DNA of 64,000 nucleotides from Loxodes magnus (GCA_946699065.1 CAMPDV010000039.1:62001-126000), one strand, 5' to 3'; shown: positions 23,730 through 39,300, numbered from the stretch's first letter. Program-made: numbers and translations. Notes: generated by a model from the letters alone, not told the origin.

Positions 23730-26700
23730 GTAACTTTGCTCTATTTATTTAATTAAGATCATAATTTAATATTTATCCTTTTAATATAAGTCACTTGTAA
23801 AATGGAGAAGTCTCTTCTTCTATTCCTGGATTTTCTTTTGTTGCATTAGGCATTCTTTCTATAGAGATAAGAGATAATCCCTTGTGGAGATACTGATATT
23901 AATAAAAAATTGATAGGAAAAATCTCACTTATTGAGTATCGAATCAGTGGAAATACACTATAACTTAAATAAACAGACTTGATAGATAAAAGCACAGCTT
24001 TATATATGAGAAGTTTAGAAGAATCCAAAACCATGAAAGTAACTGAAACGAAATTTCTACAAAATAAGTTAATAATAAAGGAAAGGAATATAATAATAAC
24101 TAAGCAATCAACTTTACTAACTTAAATTTAATAATCTCATTCATATAATAAACTAGGACTTTTGATTGCTACACTATCTTGGATATAGAGATAGCTTTAT
24201 AATTTTGGAACTTAAGTCAGCTTCAAGTTAAGAATGGTTTCCCAATCAATAAATTTAAAGATTAATTTGCCTTGATAAATCTAATTTGAAATCCTTGGTC
24301 ATATACTTATGAATTCAGCGTGTTTAGAGCAATTAATTCTACTGCTAATAAGGTCTAGTAAAGTATAGCCCAAAATTATATTATAAATGCATAGAAGTAA
24401 AAAAGAGATGTATACAGTATAAAGAAACGATAGCTAAAAACAGAATAAGAGTAAAATTAAATAAGAACAGTCTCTACATAAAAAAGCAATATCATAATTT
24501 AGAATTATTAGAGTTGAAAAACATAGAAATGGCGCTAGAAAGTAACTAATAGAGTTAAGGGCAATTTATGGTGAAATTTAATTTAAAGGTAAAAAAGGTT
24601 TAAATACCTTAGTCAAGATATCTTGCTAAGTATTAAATAGAAAATTTATTGAGATAAACTCTTTAAAAGGCTTAATTAAAAGGATCTAAGAATTGAAGAA
24701 GATACTTGAAATATTATTAAGCAGAAAATGTGTAAGGATATGATATCCATGCAAATTAACAATTACTATGCTATTATCCTCAAATAAAGCGAATACTATG
24801 TTAGAATCGATTACATTTATTAAAGCTTCTATTAAAAATTAATAGCATAATACTTTAAGACATCTATCCTTAAAAGCATAATCTGAAATAGATTCTATAT
24901 CCTGTAGCATTATGCAAGCTTAAATATTTAAATTTCTAGCTATCTAATTTATAAAAAATATACCAAATATCTTATAAATAAACCCTAAAATTAAGTTCTT
25001 TCTTGCATCTCAAATTAAATAAACCTTTTAATTATAACAAGAAAAACTTAGCGATATACATGAAAGATATAAATAGCATCACAACATAAATTATTTAAGC
25101 TATTTTAATTTTAATTCTTGAACTAATAATTTATCTATTAAGTCTACTCTTTTATATATAATTAGCCAGCTAATAGAACTTAAAGCCTATATTATTATAT
25201 CTGATATATTTAACTCGTTAGTACTTAAAATTTGATTGAGAATTGTGATTTTTATTATTATAGATTGAACTAACATGCAAGAGTAAAAATAATAAAATGA
25301 AGAAAATTATTTTCCTTATAATTTAAACCTTCAGAGATTCTAAAATCAATTTAAAATGTTATTTGACTTAATCTGAATACTTAAAAAGCAGGATAGGACT
25401 ATAGACCTATAATATCAATAGAAGCATTCTAAGTTCGCAATTTCAAAAAATCACGTCAAGATGACGAAACTAAAATATCTTAATAATAAATTTTTCTCAT
25501 GGAGAGAGTAATAAATCTCTATTTAATTAATAATCAAAAGTTAAGAACTTTAATATTTTCGTAAAATGAAATGTTTCATTTAAATAGTTTCGGAAGAATT
25601 TAAATTTTAAGTATAATAAGTTTTTTGCTTAGACACTATTAAATAAATATTAATACTTAAATTTTATGATGATTATTTATCTCTTATCATTTACTATATA
25701 CATCTAATTAAGTAATTTATTAAGCTTATTTAGTGAATTTTTAATTTTTGCCAGTTTAGAAATAATAAAAACATTAAACCAAATTCACTGCGACATTTTT
25801 TTCTAAATGGACTAAGCTTGGAGAAAATGATTGATGAATTTTATTTATTATTTTACTTGTTAATTAGAAATGCTATTCTTATTCTTAGCATCTCTAGATA
25901 TTTTAGATTATAAATTTAAATGAAAGCATAATTTAAACGCTTATAGATTAAAGTATAGCAAACTTGTTTTTTTTAAATAAGAGTATATTAGTTGAATGAT
26001 GCTATTTACAAGTAATTATTTCTAAATAACGTAATAAAAGCTTTTTAAAATATTAGCATAAGACTTCTTTCTTGTTTGCTTTTTACTCTTGTATGCTTTA
26101 TATTGATGATCTTTTCCTTATTTTAGGTTGTATCTCATCTATTCATATTTCACTCTAATCATTATATTGCTTCTACTAGAGTAGTGATGAAATTACTTTC
26201 TTCCATCTGATAAAATTCATCCAATAATTTAAACTTTCATTTTCCAAACTCTATCATTTTATGTGCTTTTTTAACAAATTTCCCTTATTCTGGTTTGATA
26301 GATAATAAAAATACTCTTGTTCTTAAAAATAGGAAAATAAGAAGAAATTATGACTAAGTAGAGATAAAAAACGAATATAGGAAATATATAGAGTTTGAAT
26401 GGTTAATTTAATAAGCTTATTAAAAGGTACTAGTTTACTTATCCTAACTTTAAGGCTAATAGTCAAAAGCTAACTACATCAAAGGAATTTAAAATCCTTC
26501 CTAGATATTATTCTTTTATTAACTTTTAAATTAGAAACATGCAAATAGCTAAAACTAAGAATAGATATAAATAGATAAAGAGAACGATATTAAAAGTTTA
26601 TTATACAGAAATAGATCATTATACCAAGAAATAATCTCTTAAGTTAAAATTATAAGAGCTTTATAGGACTAATTACTAAAGCTATTTCTATTTAAATGCG

Positions 26701-26739
26701 TTATTCAATTAATTAACTGAAATTCAATAAATTAGAAAC
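23730..26739. other. Intergenic DNA, 3 kb
   Basis: AT-rich. I found no motif, short intron or convincing codon bias on either strand. Confidence 0.35.
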
Positions 26740-27975
26740 ATGAAGAATACTCAATTGTCAAATAGTGATCTAACTTACAGAATGATTACCAATTTATACA
26801 CTATCTCTTGATATTAATCTAAGTAATAGGATAAAATCCTAGTTACTTAAGTTTTCTAAACTCCGTTTCCTAAAATTTTGTAAAAGATTGAGGATTCTCT
26901 AAGAGATTATATTTCCACTATTAGCAATGCTGAGTATGTATAAATAAAAGGAAGGAAGAAGAGTTAAAATGGAAATGATCATTTATTGGAAATTTACCAC
27001 TAAGTTTATGGTGCTTCTTTGCAAGATTTAATGGACTAAAACTTTTAGTTTTAAAATGAGTAAATTTGTGAATGTGCTGAATTTCTGATAAAAACTTTGA
27101 GTATCTGGGAAGAAAGTTCTATTACCTGCAATTAGATAGTTCCCCCTATCATTTATCTAAATTAAAACTAATGGTACTTAGTGGACTGACCTAATTAGTG
27201 TCATTTTAAGAGAAAATTCTAGCAAAATATGAGATTATACGACCAATAATTTGATAGATTTCTTTGCTACTTGGATCCGATAACTTACTCACAAGTTATT
27301 AGCTATTACGATATGAAACCTGATATTATAAAATCCCTAGTCTATCAATTCGGAACTACTATTCTCAAAATGAGGTTTCCTGGTGATACTTAGTATAATT
27401 AATTCAAATAATAAGATGAGCTGGAAAAACTCTTAAACAGCTTAGAATTATAAACAGTAGATCAATAAAAACTGTTTGAGGTTATAAATTCTTCGCTTTT
27501 ATTTTATGAAGAATAAAGGATTGACTTCATAGGAATTTATGAGCTATTTTAAGAAGTTATGCAATTCGTTTTAGATGGATATGGCTCTTATAAATTTACG
27601 AACGGAAAAGTTTTAACTGGAAATTTTACTAACGGTAAATTGGAAGGAATGGGAAAGTTAGAAAATAAGGTAAGCGGAGATGTTTATGAGGGCATGTTTG
27701 TTAATGGGCTTTTTCAAGGTGAAGGAAAGTAAAACTTGTTTAATGGAGAAGTGTATGAAGGTGATTTTTTTAACAATAAGCGTCATGGATAAGGAACTTT
27801 AAAGCGAAATAATGGAATATAGTACATGGGAGATTTCTAAAATGGTAAATATCATGGATAAGGAACAATTATCTATCCAGATGGAAGGAAGATTAAAGGA
27901 AGATTCGAGTTCAATAAAATTCAAGAAGTTTTAGAAGAAATTCTACCCAACAAAAATTAACTAAAAATAAATTGA
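26740..27975 (+). CDS. MORN-repeat protein
   Basis: 411 residues, intronless, exactly 412 codons from the ATG at 26740 to the TGA at 27973. Residues 277-385 hold four to five MORN repeats of the form Y.G.F..G..HG.G (YEGDFFNNKRHGQGTL, YMGDFQNGKYHGQGTI). The N-terminal 270 residues are helical and show no domain I recognise. Two internal TGA codons are read as Trp. MORN repeats bind phospholipids or act as scaffolds at membranes and cytoskeletal structures in protists, so a cortical or ciliary scaffold is likely but unproven. Confidence 0.88.
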
Positions 27976-30900
27976 AATTTGGACTTTAAATTATTGTTTA
28001 TATAACTAGTTATCAAATAAAAAGAAACAAGTCTAAGGTAAATAAAAATATTTATTGGTCTCTTGAAGCTAAGTTTTATTATACTTTAGTCTCTATCATT
28101 ATAGCAAATTTTTAGATAGCATTCCCTTAAAATTTAATCTTTAAAGCTGAATTTCTAGCTTTTGTCTCTTTCTTATAATTAAAATTTTATCTCTTCTTTT
28201 ACTTCTAGCATCGATAAAGAACTTTCAATAGATTTCTTATTATTTAAACAAGCCTTGAAATAAACTTATAAAGAAAGGTTTTTTAATATTAATAAAGGTT
28301 ATGTAAGCAAGCACTGTATATTATTAAGAATACCTATCTTTTTAATTTGACTTACTTTCATTCAATCATATAACTAAATTATTATTAGTTTAAATATAAA
28401 AATATACTTGCTTGGTATATATTAATTCTTATGGACTATACTTGATACTCTAGAGAAATTTTCTCTTCAAGTAGAGTAGTAAATTTAATTAGAGTACTTT
28501 TAAAGCTAATAAGATAGGAAACTTAAAATTAATTATTAAGGGATTTAAGCAAGATACCTCTCACCTTTTAATGAAGTAATCTGAAAAAAAGAGCTAAAAG
28601 TTACAATTATGACTATCAATGAGATTTAGTATTTCCACATTATACTCATTATAAACTTCAAGATAGAGTCATCTATAAACTGCAATAAGAAGCTTATGAA
28701 TATAAACTTTCTATGCATCTAAATTAAGTTAAGATATCTGCACATAATAATAATGAAGTTAATACTGATTTGATTATATTGTAGTCATAATGTATTTATA
28801 TAGTAGTTAATAGTTTTGTTTTCAATTAAGACTAATTAAAGAACTTCCTTAAATAAAGGAATAAATACCAATAGTTCTATAAAAAGAAGTTATATTGCTT
28901 ATAAGTTATAGCATAGTGTATTTCATAAAATTTGGGTATTATTTTTTTAATTTATCTAAGCATTTAATCTATTTTAAATCATTAAAAGCTAACTTAAGAT
29001 GTTTGCTAGATGCTCTTTTGTCCTACTATTAATATAATCAAGAAGGATATTTTAGTTTAGATTCAAATTCTATTACAAATTTAAATCTCATCTCTTTATA
29101 ATAAATAAACTCCATATCATAAATTCCAATATTTGGTCTAATTATATTCAGTTATAATAGCCCAGACTAGGATAAGAATAGTACAGTGCTAGAAAGATAT
29201 ACAAAAATAGTAGAGGATAATTATATAAAATAAGTGCTTAAAATAGCTAATTTAAAATTAGAGGCTTCTATACTTATTATAAGTGAATAAGTCAGAGCAA
29301 CTAATGATTTATACCTTTTTAGGTTTATTTTCTTAATGATTTTAAACTACTCTTCATTTAATTAAAATTAGTTCCAACTTCTATAATATAAGCTAAATGA
29401 TTCAATCAAATAAATAGAGTATTATAGTTATGGTTGGAATCTGTTGCTAAGCAAGATTCAAATTTATTTATATCAAAAAGAGATCAGGTTCGCTAGTTAA
29501 GATTTACAGAAGATAAGGAATATAATTAGATTAAAGGAATCAAACGAAAGCATATAACTGAGTAAAATGATATGAATCTAATAGCATCAAAAATAATATT
29601 TATTGTATTAATAGTAAATCATATGGGTAACTAGATTGATTCTATATCTCTTCTAATCAAATTTGCTTAATTATCTCCAAAATTAAGATTTACTTTACTC
29701 TAAAAAAAGGTTTAAAGCATTCTATTTCAAAGAGTTTTAATATAATGTAGCTAATAAAAGGATACTAAGTAATTATTACTTAAAAAAGATTGGAAAGTAT
29801 ATAAAGGAAAGAGGGTTTAGAACATATTTTAATAGCATTGGTGAGGTATATATTAAGTATCCTTTCTAAAATAGATAGGAATATAATTCTTTACTTTTTA
29901 TTTACTTTAAAATATAGCTAATAGCCTTATAAGCTTTATATCAACAACTGAAATACTTATTGCTTAAATTAAAGAGTAATAAGTTTAAAGTTGAGTAAGT
30001 TCAGAAAATTAATATTTCTCTATGTCTTAAAAACATAAAAAGCACTTTATAAAGGAAAAAGCCAGAAGTGTATAGTTATGAATTGGTAGAATAATTACAA
30101 TGAAGCTAGAAAAAGACTACTAAGTAAACTTTAGAAAGAAATCTAATACTTAATAGATAATTTTAAGGATAAAGTCTTCATTTATCAACTAGTTGAATAG
30201 GTATACTAAAGCTATATGTTTATTATTTCTTCAAAATTCGTTAATTTTATATAAGTTAAGCTAGCCATTCTCCCACTTTTATTACTTAAAATCGTCTTCA
30301 CTTTTCTATTAAACTTTATATTTTTCTTAAGTACATAATAAGCTTTAAATTCGCTAAAGCTAGGAAAATTTCATTTAATACTAAATAAATAAGCAGAGCT
30401 ATCCATACCTTTATAAACTATCTAAAAATAGCTTATTTGAACTGCTTAGATTCTAGACTAGACTACACTATTTATTAGTCTTCCTATATATTTATTGATT
30501 ATAAGCTGCTTATTTATCTACATTTATACGGAAACAAAAGTAGATAAGATTGAAGTTTAGACCTTAATTATACAATTTACTTAATCAAGCGAGAAATTAC
30601 TATTAATAAGCAACAAAAGGTGCTTCTTAGTTAGATTCTAAAACTGACACTTAAGTTTTCTTGGAATATTTGCAAAATTAGTTTTCTTGCCTTTAGAAAT
30701 TCTTATCTTTAGACTATTTTCAGATAAGCAAAGTTAAACCTTGACAGTCAAATTAAAGAACTGCTCTATCAAAATCATAACATTAATCCTCATTTTAGTA
30801 TCTAATAATTCCTATCTTTTCAAAGTTCTAACTACAATAAGAGAAAGAGGTTAATAAAAGCGTAAGAATATCTAATACTATTGCAATCACCCTAGTTAAT

Positions 30901-31743
30901 AGTCTAAAAATGAAGAAAAAAGTACTAGTAGATTTAATTACTTACTAGTGATAAGAGCTACTTAAATAAATATCTATATAATAATCACTATTTAGCTGTA
31001 TAAGTTAGAATCACTCTAATTATAAGTTCTCTAGCAGTGATTCTAAACGTTTAACATGTAAGCGCCTCATAATAGTTAAACCTGCTATCTTTATAAACTA
31101 TTATTAAATGCCTTCTGTCTTGCTATTTAATTATTTTGATAGCTCTCTTAGTATGAATCAAATGGAAGATAGTTATAAGATAGAAAATCAATTAAGATAG
31201 ATACTCGTATTTTTCTAAGTGAACTTGATAAATTATTACGAAGTGCTAGCAATAAAGCAAAGGCTTTCTACAGCTAATAGTTTTAATTGATTATTTAAAA
31301 AGTTAATAAAGGAACTAGTTTCCATAAATCATGCATGAGACGACAATTAGAAGTGAAAACTAAAAATTTATAATAAATAAGCAATTTAAAGGTTAATAAA
31401 GAATTTTAAAATAGAAACAGACAAAAATATGTCTATTCTAAAGAAGATTGCGAAAGGATAAAAATAACTTAAGGATTGATTAAGTATTACTATACTTTTT
31501 ATTTCAATGGCATTATTAATCTTTAAAAAATGCTAAAAAGAAATCTTATTTCTCAAGCATAAAATAGTGAGAATAGTTTGAAGTTAACAAAGGAATTAAA
31601 ATGACAAGTGAAGTGGTTAATGAGAGATGTAAAAAAATAGTAAGTAATGAGAACAAATGTAAGATTAAAGCTTAAGGCTAAGATAGATACTTTTAGATTT
31701 TTAATAACTAGCTAATATTGAAACAAATAATTTTTATTTAAAT
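27976..31743. other. Intergenic DNA, 3.8 kb
   Basis: AT-rich DNA with scattered open frames but no recognised gene. A GC-slightly-richer patch around 29.4-29.6 kb was checked and not resolved. Confidence 0.3.
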
Positions 31744-34118
31744 ATGGGAAGTTGCAACTCTTGCAAAAATATCATAGGAAAAAATAATGAAATAATCCCA
31801 AAATGAGACTTTGATGCATCTTGCTACTTAGAATTAAGATTTTTCTAGCTCTTGTATAAGTTAGCACCTAAGAATTAGATTTAAATTCTCATTCCTAATA
31901 CTTACGCGTACTGTATTGATAATAGTTTTCCAATTAGTTTCAGGAGTGATAAAGATGATGTTATATAGGTTAGCAAAATTAGCGAAACGTAAATTTAGAC
32001 TGAATTCAAAAAATTCTAGGAAGAAAATGCTCCTTTTCCCGCAGGACTTGCCAAAATTCAAATCCCAAATTCCCACTAAGACTGCTGCATTCCTTTGATG
32101 AGTAGTGAAGAGGTTATGTAAGTATGGAACTAGCTGAAGAAAAAATAGATCCAATGCTTGATATAGCAGTTTATAGTTCCTAAGTAACTTTCAGCTTAGG
32201 TGCTTAGGACAAACTACTAAGTACGGTAGACGAAAGAGAAGGAGATTTATGAAGTAAATAAGATAATAACCTTCAATAAGAATAAAATAGATCAGACTTC
32301 ATAAATAATACCCTTACATGATGAGGAAAGAAATTGCCTTCTAAAAGAAATAATAAGCTTCATCATCAATGGCAGCCTCAAGAAGTTCATTTATAAGCTT
32401 GCAAACTAGTATAATAATAAGCAGTGGTTTTGTCTTCTCAACCCTTAGAACTCTAAGGATTTTCAAACCTCTCCAGGTATGAAATAACCTAAAGCGAAAT
32501 TTTAGGAAAGTGCTTAGTATCATCTCACAGGCTATAATGAAATAGATAAAACTCTAGCTAATATGAGCCAGCTATTTTCATAATCGCTATTCAATAACTA
32601 GAAATAGTTCAAATACATAAGGGCTAATTTCATCATCGATGGATAAGATAAATTTTATCTGATTAATTTAAAGGAATGAGGTTGTAACTTTTTGCTGAGA
32701 GTTCAAAGTAAAATTTCAGGTGAAAAGCAAAATAAGACGAGAAAATCAAGCTTACCTAAAAATTATTATGAAGAAAACGAAAACACTTAAGATGAAACTG
32801 ACTTTAACTAAATAAATAACCTTTCAAAGCTAAATACTTTAAATGATTTTCCTAAAGCTAATTAACTAGAATATCAATAAGATTTCGCCTCTACTCTTTC
32901 TAATTAGATCAAAGCAGGCGAGCTTAAACAATAAAGCCCTCTATTTAAATAACTAAATATAGCGCAAGAAATTTCCTAACTAAAGCTTGAATAAAAAGAA
33001 ACAAAAACCAGGTAAATGAAAAAGAAAGAAAGTAAAAAGAAGAAATCTAGCATTCAGAAAAAAAAGTCTAAATCTTCACTGGAGTTATTAGAAAAGGAAA
33101 AGATAAAGAGTAATGAAAGCAACTTCAAGGAGAATGAAGAAAATTACCTAAGGTATAGCAAAAATATGACTCTTAATAAAATTTAAATCAAGTAAAAAAA
33201 CAGAAGCATTAAGAAACAAAAATAAGGGTTGTTTCCTTCAACTACCACTTTAAATATGTTTGAAGAAAATCCTCGAGGACATAACTTTACCTGTGTTGAA
33301 GAAAAATAAAATAGAGTTAAGTTGTAAAACACAAGTATGCAAATTCAAAGCTCACCTAAAAAGGAAAATTTAATTCGCAAAGATAAGCAAAATTTTACGT
33401 TAAGCTCATTAAGCAGTAATAAAATTTTGCCTCTATTTGATAATTAATCTATCAAAGCATTACAAATCGATGAAGCTTATGAATAAAATTAAACTGGATT
33501 TAAGGCAAAAAGACCAAAAGGATTGACAGTAAAAACATAGATGGACAGCTAACATAAAAAATCTTCTAGCTTAATTGAAAAGATAAACACATTCATAAGA
33601 ATTGACTCATAAACTACACCTAAAAGAGATTCGTATAAAATCATGGCAAGCTAAGATTATGAAGGGAAGACAGTGCCTTAAACAGCTTTAACTTAACCTT
33701 AATTAAATCAAAATGGTGGATTTCAACCATTTTCTCCATAAACAAACGAAAACTAAAAAATACAGAATTTAGAGCCGAAGACAACAAGTCCTTTTAAACC
33801 TAAACGTTAGAGTTCAAATGAATGACTAAATTACGATTATTCCCCTTTAAAATAAAACTAGCTGCGAAAAATTACCTGTCTAAGCACTGTTATTGGTGAT
33901 AATCAGCTATACTTACTAAGAAACCCGGAGGAATTCCAGGAACAAAGCAAGAAAGTAGAAATAATGATAAGAACTCCTTAACTAAGAAAGAAAACTACCA
34001 AAGATAGAATAAACAATATAATAAAGTAGTCTAGAAAAAAGGAAGAATATGATAAGAATCTGAAAAAAGTAAGTTTATCATTTAGTTTAAGCAAAGCAAA
34101 CTGCCTAAAGTTCTTTGA
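31744..34118 (+). CDS. Large basic, Gln/Lys/Ser-rich protein with N-terminal myristoylation-type signal
   Basis: 785 residues. Exon 1 (31744-34068, 775 codons) is one open frame. A 17-nt intron at 34069-34085 leads to 10 codons and a TGA at 34116. The N-terminus MGSCNSCKN fits N-myristoylation at Gly2 with nearby cysteines that could be palmitoylated. About 300 residues in, a segment IRANFIIDGQDKFYLINLKE resembles a short motif seen in several protist proteins of unknown function. The last 450 residues are low-complexity, basic and Ser-rich with Lys runs (KKKKSSIQKKKSKSS) and SP/TP sites. Membrane-associated scaffold or kinase target is a guess. Only two internal TGA codons occur in 775 codons, which supports the frame. 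GC content is higher than in the flanks. Confidence 0.75.
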
Positions 34119-36373
34119 CCTAATGCTTCATATTTAAACTACATCAACTATGTAATTTAAACTTATTAAGTCCCTTTAGATTTCTTTCATTACTTCCTTC
34201 CTACATTAATTTTTTAGTTAATTAAAAAAGGTAGAAATAGTTTCATCTATTCTTTAAAAAGTTTGTCCATAAATTAATAGAAATAAAATAAAAAATAATG
34301 ATAAAGCAACTAGCAAAGCATCACTAAAATTGATATATATCAGATAGTAAATAACTAATATTTGTATTATTTAGTCTATTTAAGCAAAACTTAACTATTA
34401 TCATAAATAATCTATCCTTTTTTTAATTGTGCTGAAGATAATTAAAAATAGCCTTAGTTTTATAGACGAATGTAGTATAAAAATCTAAGAGTATGGTATA
34501 TCTAATTTAATAGTGTAGAATTTTACCCTATATATGGGGCTAGTGGTTCAATAGTCATCCACGCTTATTTGTCATCCTCTATACTTCGGAATTTTAATTA
34601 ATTAGCTTTACTAACTCAACTCTCAGCTAGTAGAACATTTCTACCTCACTTCCTTAAGAAATTGAAAATAAATTTTTTAATTCCTGCTTAATATTAGAAT
34701 AGAGATACAACTCTTAAAAAAGCTTTTTAATGATCCATTAGCTATAAGCAATAAATCTTATTTAGGAAAATAATTTAAATATATATCATTATAAATGTGA
34801 AAGTAAAACTAAATATAAAAATAGGCTTTAAGCCTATGAAGAAGGGAATAAACTCAAGCTTAGACATTTATTATCAGATTAAAATTAAAAAAGGATGCAA
34901 GCACAAGATATTGTTAAACAATAAATGTTTAGATGCTATCTATATAACAAACTGTATAACAAAAATAAGTATAAAGAACATTTTTAAAACTTAAGATACT
35001 TTCACCGCAAAATTAAATGTAGGGAAATAGTGATTTTAATAGTAAAAATAAGAGATATTAATAATATTATCCATATGGTTAGATATAATGTCATTATTCA
35101 AAAGTTGATTAACTCTTTCTTTTAGTCTAAAGATGTATATCAACTGCTTAAGAAAAATTATGATTGCTTTAACTGAACTACATATCTAAAAGTATAAAGT
35201 CTGATATTATGTATTTTAGTAAAGAAAGGGTAAAATATTATTATCTTAGAAAGCTTTTAGAAAAAGCTAAACTTTCTTTGTAATTAGACTGTTTTAGATA
35301 TTAAATTAATGAAAATTTAAACGCAAAATTCCTTAAAGTATATTGATTAACGTTATGTTGCTCAATCCTAAGATAATAACTTGATTAGAATAAATCAAAT
35401 CCTAAGAGTAAATGAAGTCCTTAGTTAAAGACAAACTTACTTAAACATTTGAAAAGTAGTTTTAAATCAATAAAATCTAGCATTTAAGCTTCTCCTTAAA
35501 TTTTTTAAATTCCAAAACTTCATAATTTCTATAATCTTAAATTATAATAGAATTTTTATCTTAAAGTTGCTTCTAACTATTAAATATATCTTCTCTAAAG
35601 CAAGTAAGTTTCCCATATTACCACAGTTAAGCTGAACTTAAATAAATTTTTAAATTATAAGTATAGATTTTCTCTTTCTGGTATTTAGCTTTCTTTTATT
35701 TAATAGTTCTAAATACTTATTCATGCAAGGTTTATATAAATGAAAACATATATATTGCTAAGATCCCTATAACTACTTAAAACTAGGCTTCTCTTTTAAG
35801 GATTATTATGACTCAAGTGCAAATGGTTTGTATTGCCTTTATTTAAGTTCTTTCTTCTTTTTCTTGTGCCTTAATTACATAAGCTATAAATTAGTTAGCT
35901 TCTTTCTTATCTTTATAGCAAGAAAGCTAAGATTATATAATGGATATTTTAAATTAATTAATATTAAGGGATTTATGATTGTTATGTTTATAGGATAGAT
36001 TTATTTAATTAAAGCTGGGTTATGGTATAGATAACTTCTTTTATGAACTATCCAAGTTATATATAGCAGCAACTTCTAGATTGTTATACCTCTAAAGCAT
36101 TTCAATCCAATGCTTTCAAAAAAGTTACTTTATTAAGCAGATTAAATAAATTAGTGTGTATAATTCTCAAATATCAGAAACCAAACATTGTTAATGAGAA
36201 TTTCTTATTAAGTTTCGTACTAAATCGCTGCTATTGATAAAGAATGTTCTATTACTAAGAATGTGCTATTATAATGATGTTATATGCATTCTTGATTTGT
36301 ATCTTATAATTCCTCATAGGCTATTTATAAAGTATTTCTAACGATATTTATTTATTCATAATCAAATATAAAT
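34119..36373. other. Intergenic DNA
   Basis: AT-rich; short open frames such as the one at 34.8-35.0 kb have no coding signature. Nothing recognised. Confidence 0.35.
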
Positions 36374-39300
36374 ATGAAGTATCCTATAGGCACGATGCTG
36401 CTAACTATACTATTGAACCTTCCATCTATTCATGCTAGTCCCATTTCTATTTTCTACACGACAGAAACTATCAAAACTGCGGATTATTTATAATAGAATA
36501 TAAATTCTCAAAGCTTATGCAGTCGAAGATGTGACGCTGATAAGGTAAGAATAGAGAAAGTCTATGAAATAGAGAAAAGTAAAAGAATCAATTGAAAAGA
36601 GTTGAAGGTTATAGTTGATGTATCTGAGAATGCTTAGATAACAAATATAATTAAAATTATAAGTTAAAAGCGTCAACTTCTTCACTTAATATGCTACAGG
36701 CAAGCTTAAAACTAGAACTCTAAATACAGTTTTAGCGTACTTCCTAGCTTTTATTTCGAAAATTAAGTTCTTTAGACGTTTCTTAAGTACTATGATTTGC
36801 AAAACTCATTCTTAATAAATTAGCTGAATGATAAATATAGCTAGCAAGTAAATAATGTATACTTTGAGGAGATTAAAAGTTCATTCACTTTTAAAAGTTT
36901 AGACTAAATTCCAGATAACTTCATGTCTATTCTAAAAACTTCTGGAGCTTCTGTTTTCATACTCAATACTGATTCGCAATCCGCTTACCATATTCTTAAT
37001 TTAGCTCAAAATTCAAAACTAACATCTGCAGGCTACGGCTGAATTTTACTTACTCAAGCAAGTTTTTTCATGCAAGAAAATATAGACGATCTTATCATAT
37101 CATAGACAGGACTAATTAGCTTAAGTTCAACTTAATAATATACAAATAGTTTTAACGCTTGGACTTGGAACTACTTGAAGATGCTTATGTAAGAAGTTTT
37201 TTGAAAATAGGAGCTTGAACAAATTTAGGAAATAGATTAGTTCTAGCAATCTAATAATATAAGCGACTATTTATATTAATTTTCCATTTTCAATAAAATC
37301 CAGTCAGAACTAACTCTGGTGCATTAAATAGGGATTGACTATATTACTAAAGAGCATGATGTTGTTTGGCCTGGCAATTCTACTTCCCCTCCTCTTAACA
37401 AAATTACCTTAAGATTTAGTTATAGCACTAACATAGCAAACTATTAAGGAATTGAAGATTGGTTTGGAACATAAATTTAAAAGACAGTATGGTGCGGAGC
37501 TCAGGATGTGAAGTAGAGGAAATAGATACTTACCAATTATAATTTTGAAGTAGTTGGGATGGAGTATAGTGAAATGGCTTTTGACAGAGATTTTTATATA
37601 GAGCACTTAATAAAAAATGCAGATGAGCTAGGAGCAGTTCATGTAGTAAGAACTTCTGATACAATTTACTAGACTTTTCAAATATTAGAAGAATTTAAAG
37701 TATAAATTCCTGTCTTTTTAATTCCTACCAATAATAATATTGCTCAAAAGCAAGGCTTTCAAAAGGTTCTATATAACTTAGTTACATCTGACAACTTGGG
37801 AGATGTGATACTGAAATTCATTTATAAGAACAAGTGATTCAAGATAGGTGTGTATGTTGAAGATATACCAGAATTTAAAATCAATTCAGATTATATAATT
37901 AAGCATGCAATAGACTATGGAATAGATATTGTCAGCGATCCTAAATTGTATGTTTTCTAATGGTGAATGGTTGGAGGCTTTGAAGATACTGAAAGCAGAA
38001 TTTCTATTTACTAATCAATTATAGATGATATTATGAAAAAGCAAATTAGAATTATAGTGCTTTTATCTTGGCTTGAATCTTAAGTAGAAATTGGATATTA
38101 GTTCTATCTAAAAGGAGGCAGGAAAGATGATTTTGTTTGAATAGGTCATAATATGGGAAATTATGTAGTATAAAGCGATCATGCAAATCAAAAAGGAAAA
38201 GACATAATGAAAAAAATATTTGGTGGTAATATAATAAAAGTATTTCCTATCGCTTGAAAGAACGAGGTTGGATAGTTGTGATATTAATTTGCATCACAAT
38301 GTGCTATAATTTTATTAACTGAATACTAGTGCTATGTCTTTGAGTAGCCATATATAATTGCCCATGCTTTAGAAAATGTTATTTCTTAAGGAGAAGATTA
38401 TCTGGACTCTAATGTTATGTATAACGCAATATCTAATGTTGATTTCATAGGATGTAGTGGAAGAGTACGATTCAAAAATAATTTTAGAAATGACGTAAAC
38501 TTCGCCTTTTTAAGTTTATAAAAGGACTTTTAAGAGAATTATGATTTTGTTTATAACGGAAAGTACTGCATAGGATGTGCGATTATTTGGGATTTTGAGA
38601 CAGATATTTTATACTTCGAAAATACAGTTCAGCTTCCTAAATATTATTTCGACTAATATAAGGATTGTAACTTCACTTAAAGGTATTTATATGATTTTAA
38701 AGAGGGTAGAAGAATGATTAATTATATAATGATTGGAATTATAATTATAAGCTTGCTTTTGCTTTTAATTGGGTATAAGATTTGAAGAATGAGAGTTTAT
38801 TAAAAGATCTCCTAGTACATTATCAAAACAATGGAAGACGATTTCTTCTTCTTTATTTTAGTGATTCATTGTGGATAATATATTTCTATTGGTCCTGATT
38901 TGGAAGAACTTAATGAATGAATTAGCGAAATAATTGACTTCCTATCACTTAATATAAAGCTAAGAGAAGCATAAAATGTCATTTTTTGGATTTGTGTAGG
39001 AGCTGTCAACTTATTTTTGCTGCTTTTATTTTTCTTCTTTTTTCGGATAGAAATTAAGTGTGAGAATTGATTCACAAAGCTTGCTGGCTGGCTTGCCTTT
39101 TTAGTTCTGCCTCTGATAGGTGAATTGCTATATATTCCTATTTTAATTGTTTTGAGTGACATGCTTGTATGCGTTTAAGGATTCGATTGGAATTTGAATA
39201 GAGAAATTAGTTATTCAGAAGCTTTCTTAGAGAAAGATTGCTATATATAGTGTGGATCCTCTGAACATAATCACAAGGTTATTGTAGCTTCCTATTGCTT

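Noticed and set aside
23846-24034. Minus-strand ORF downstream of the ZIP gene
   Set aside because: No coding bias or motif; lies in the 3' flank.
34797-34994. Small Lys-rich ORF
   Set aside because: AT-rich, no first-position G bias and no motif; consistent with a chance open frame.
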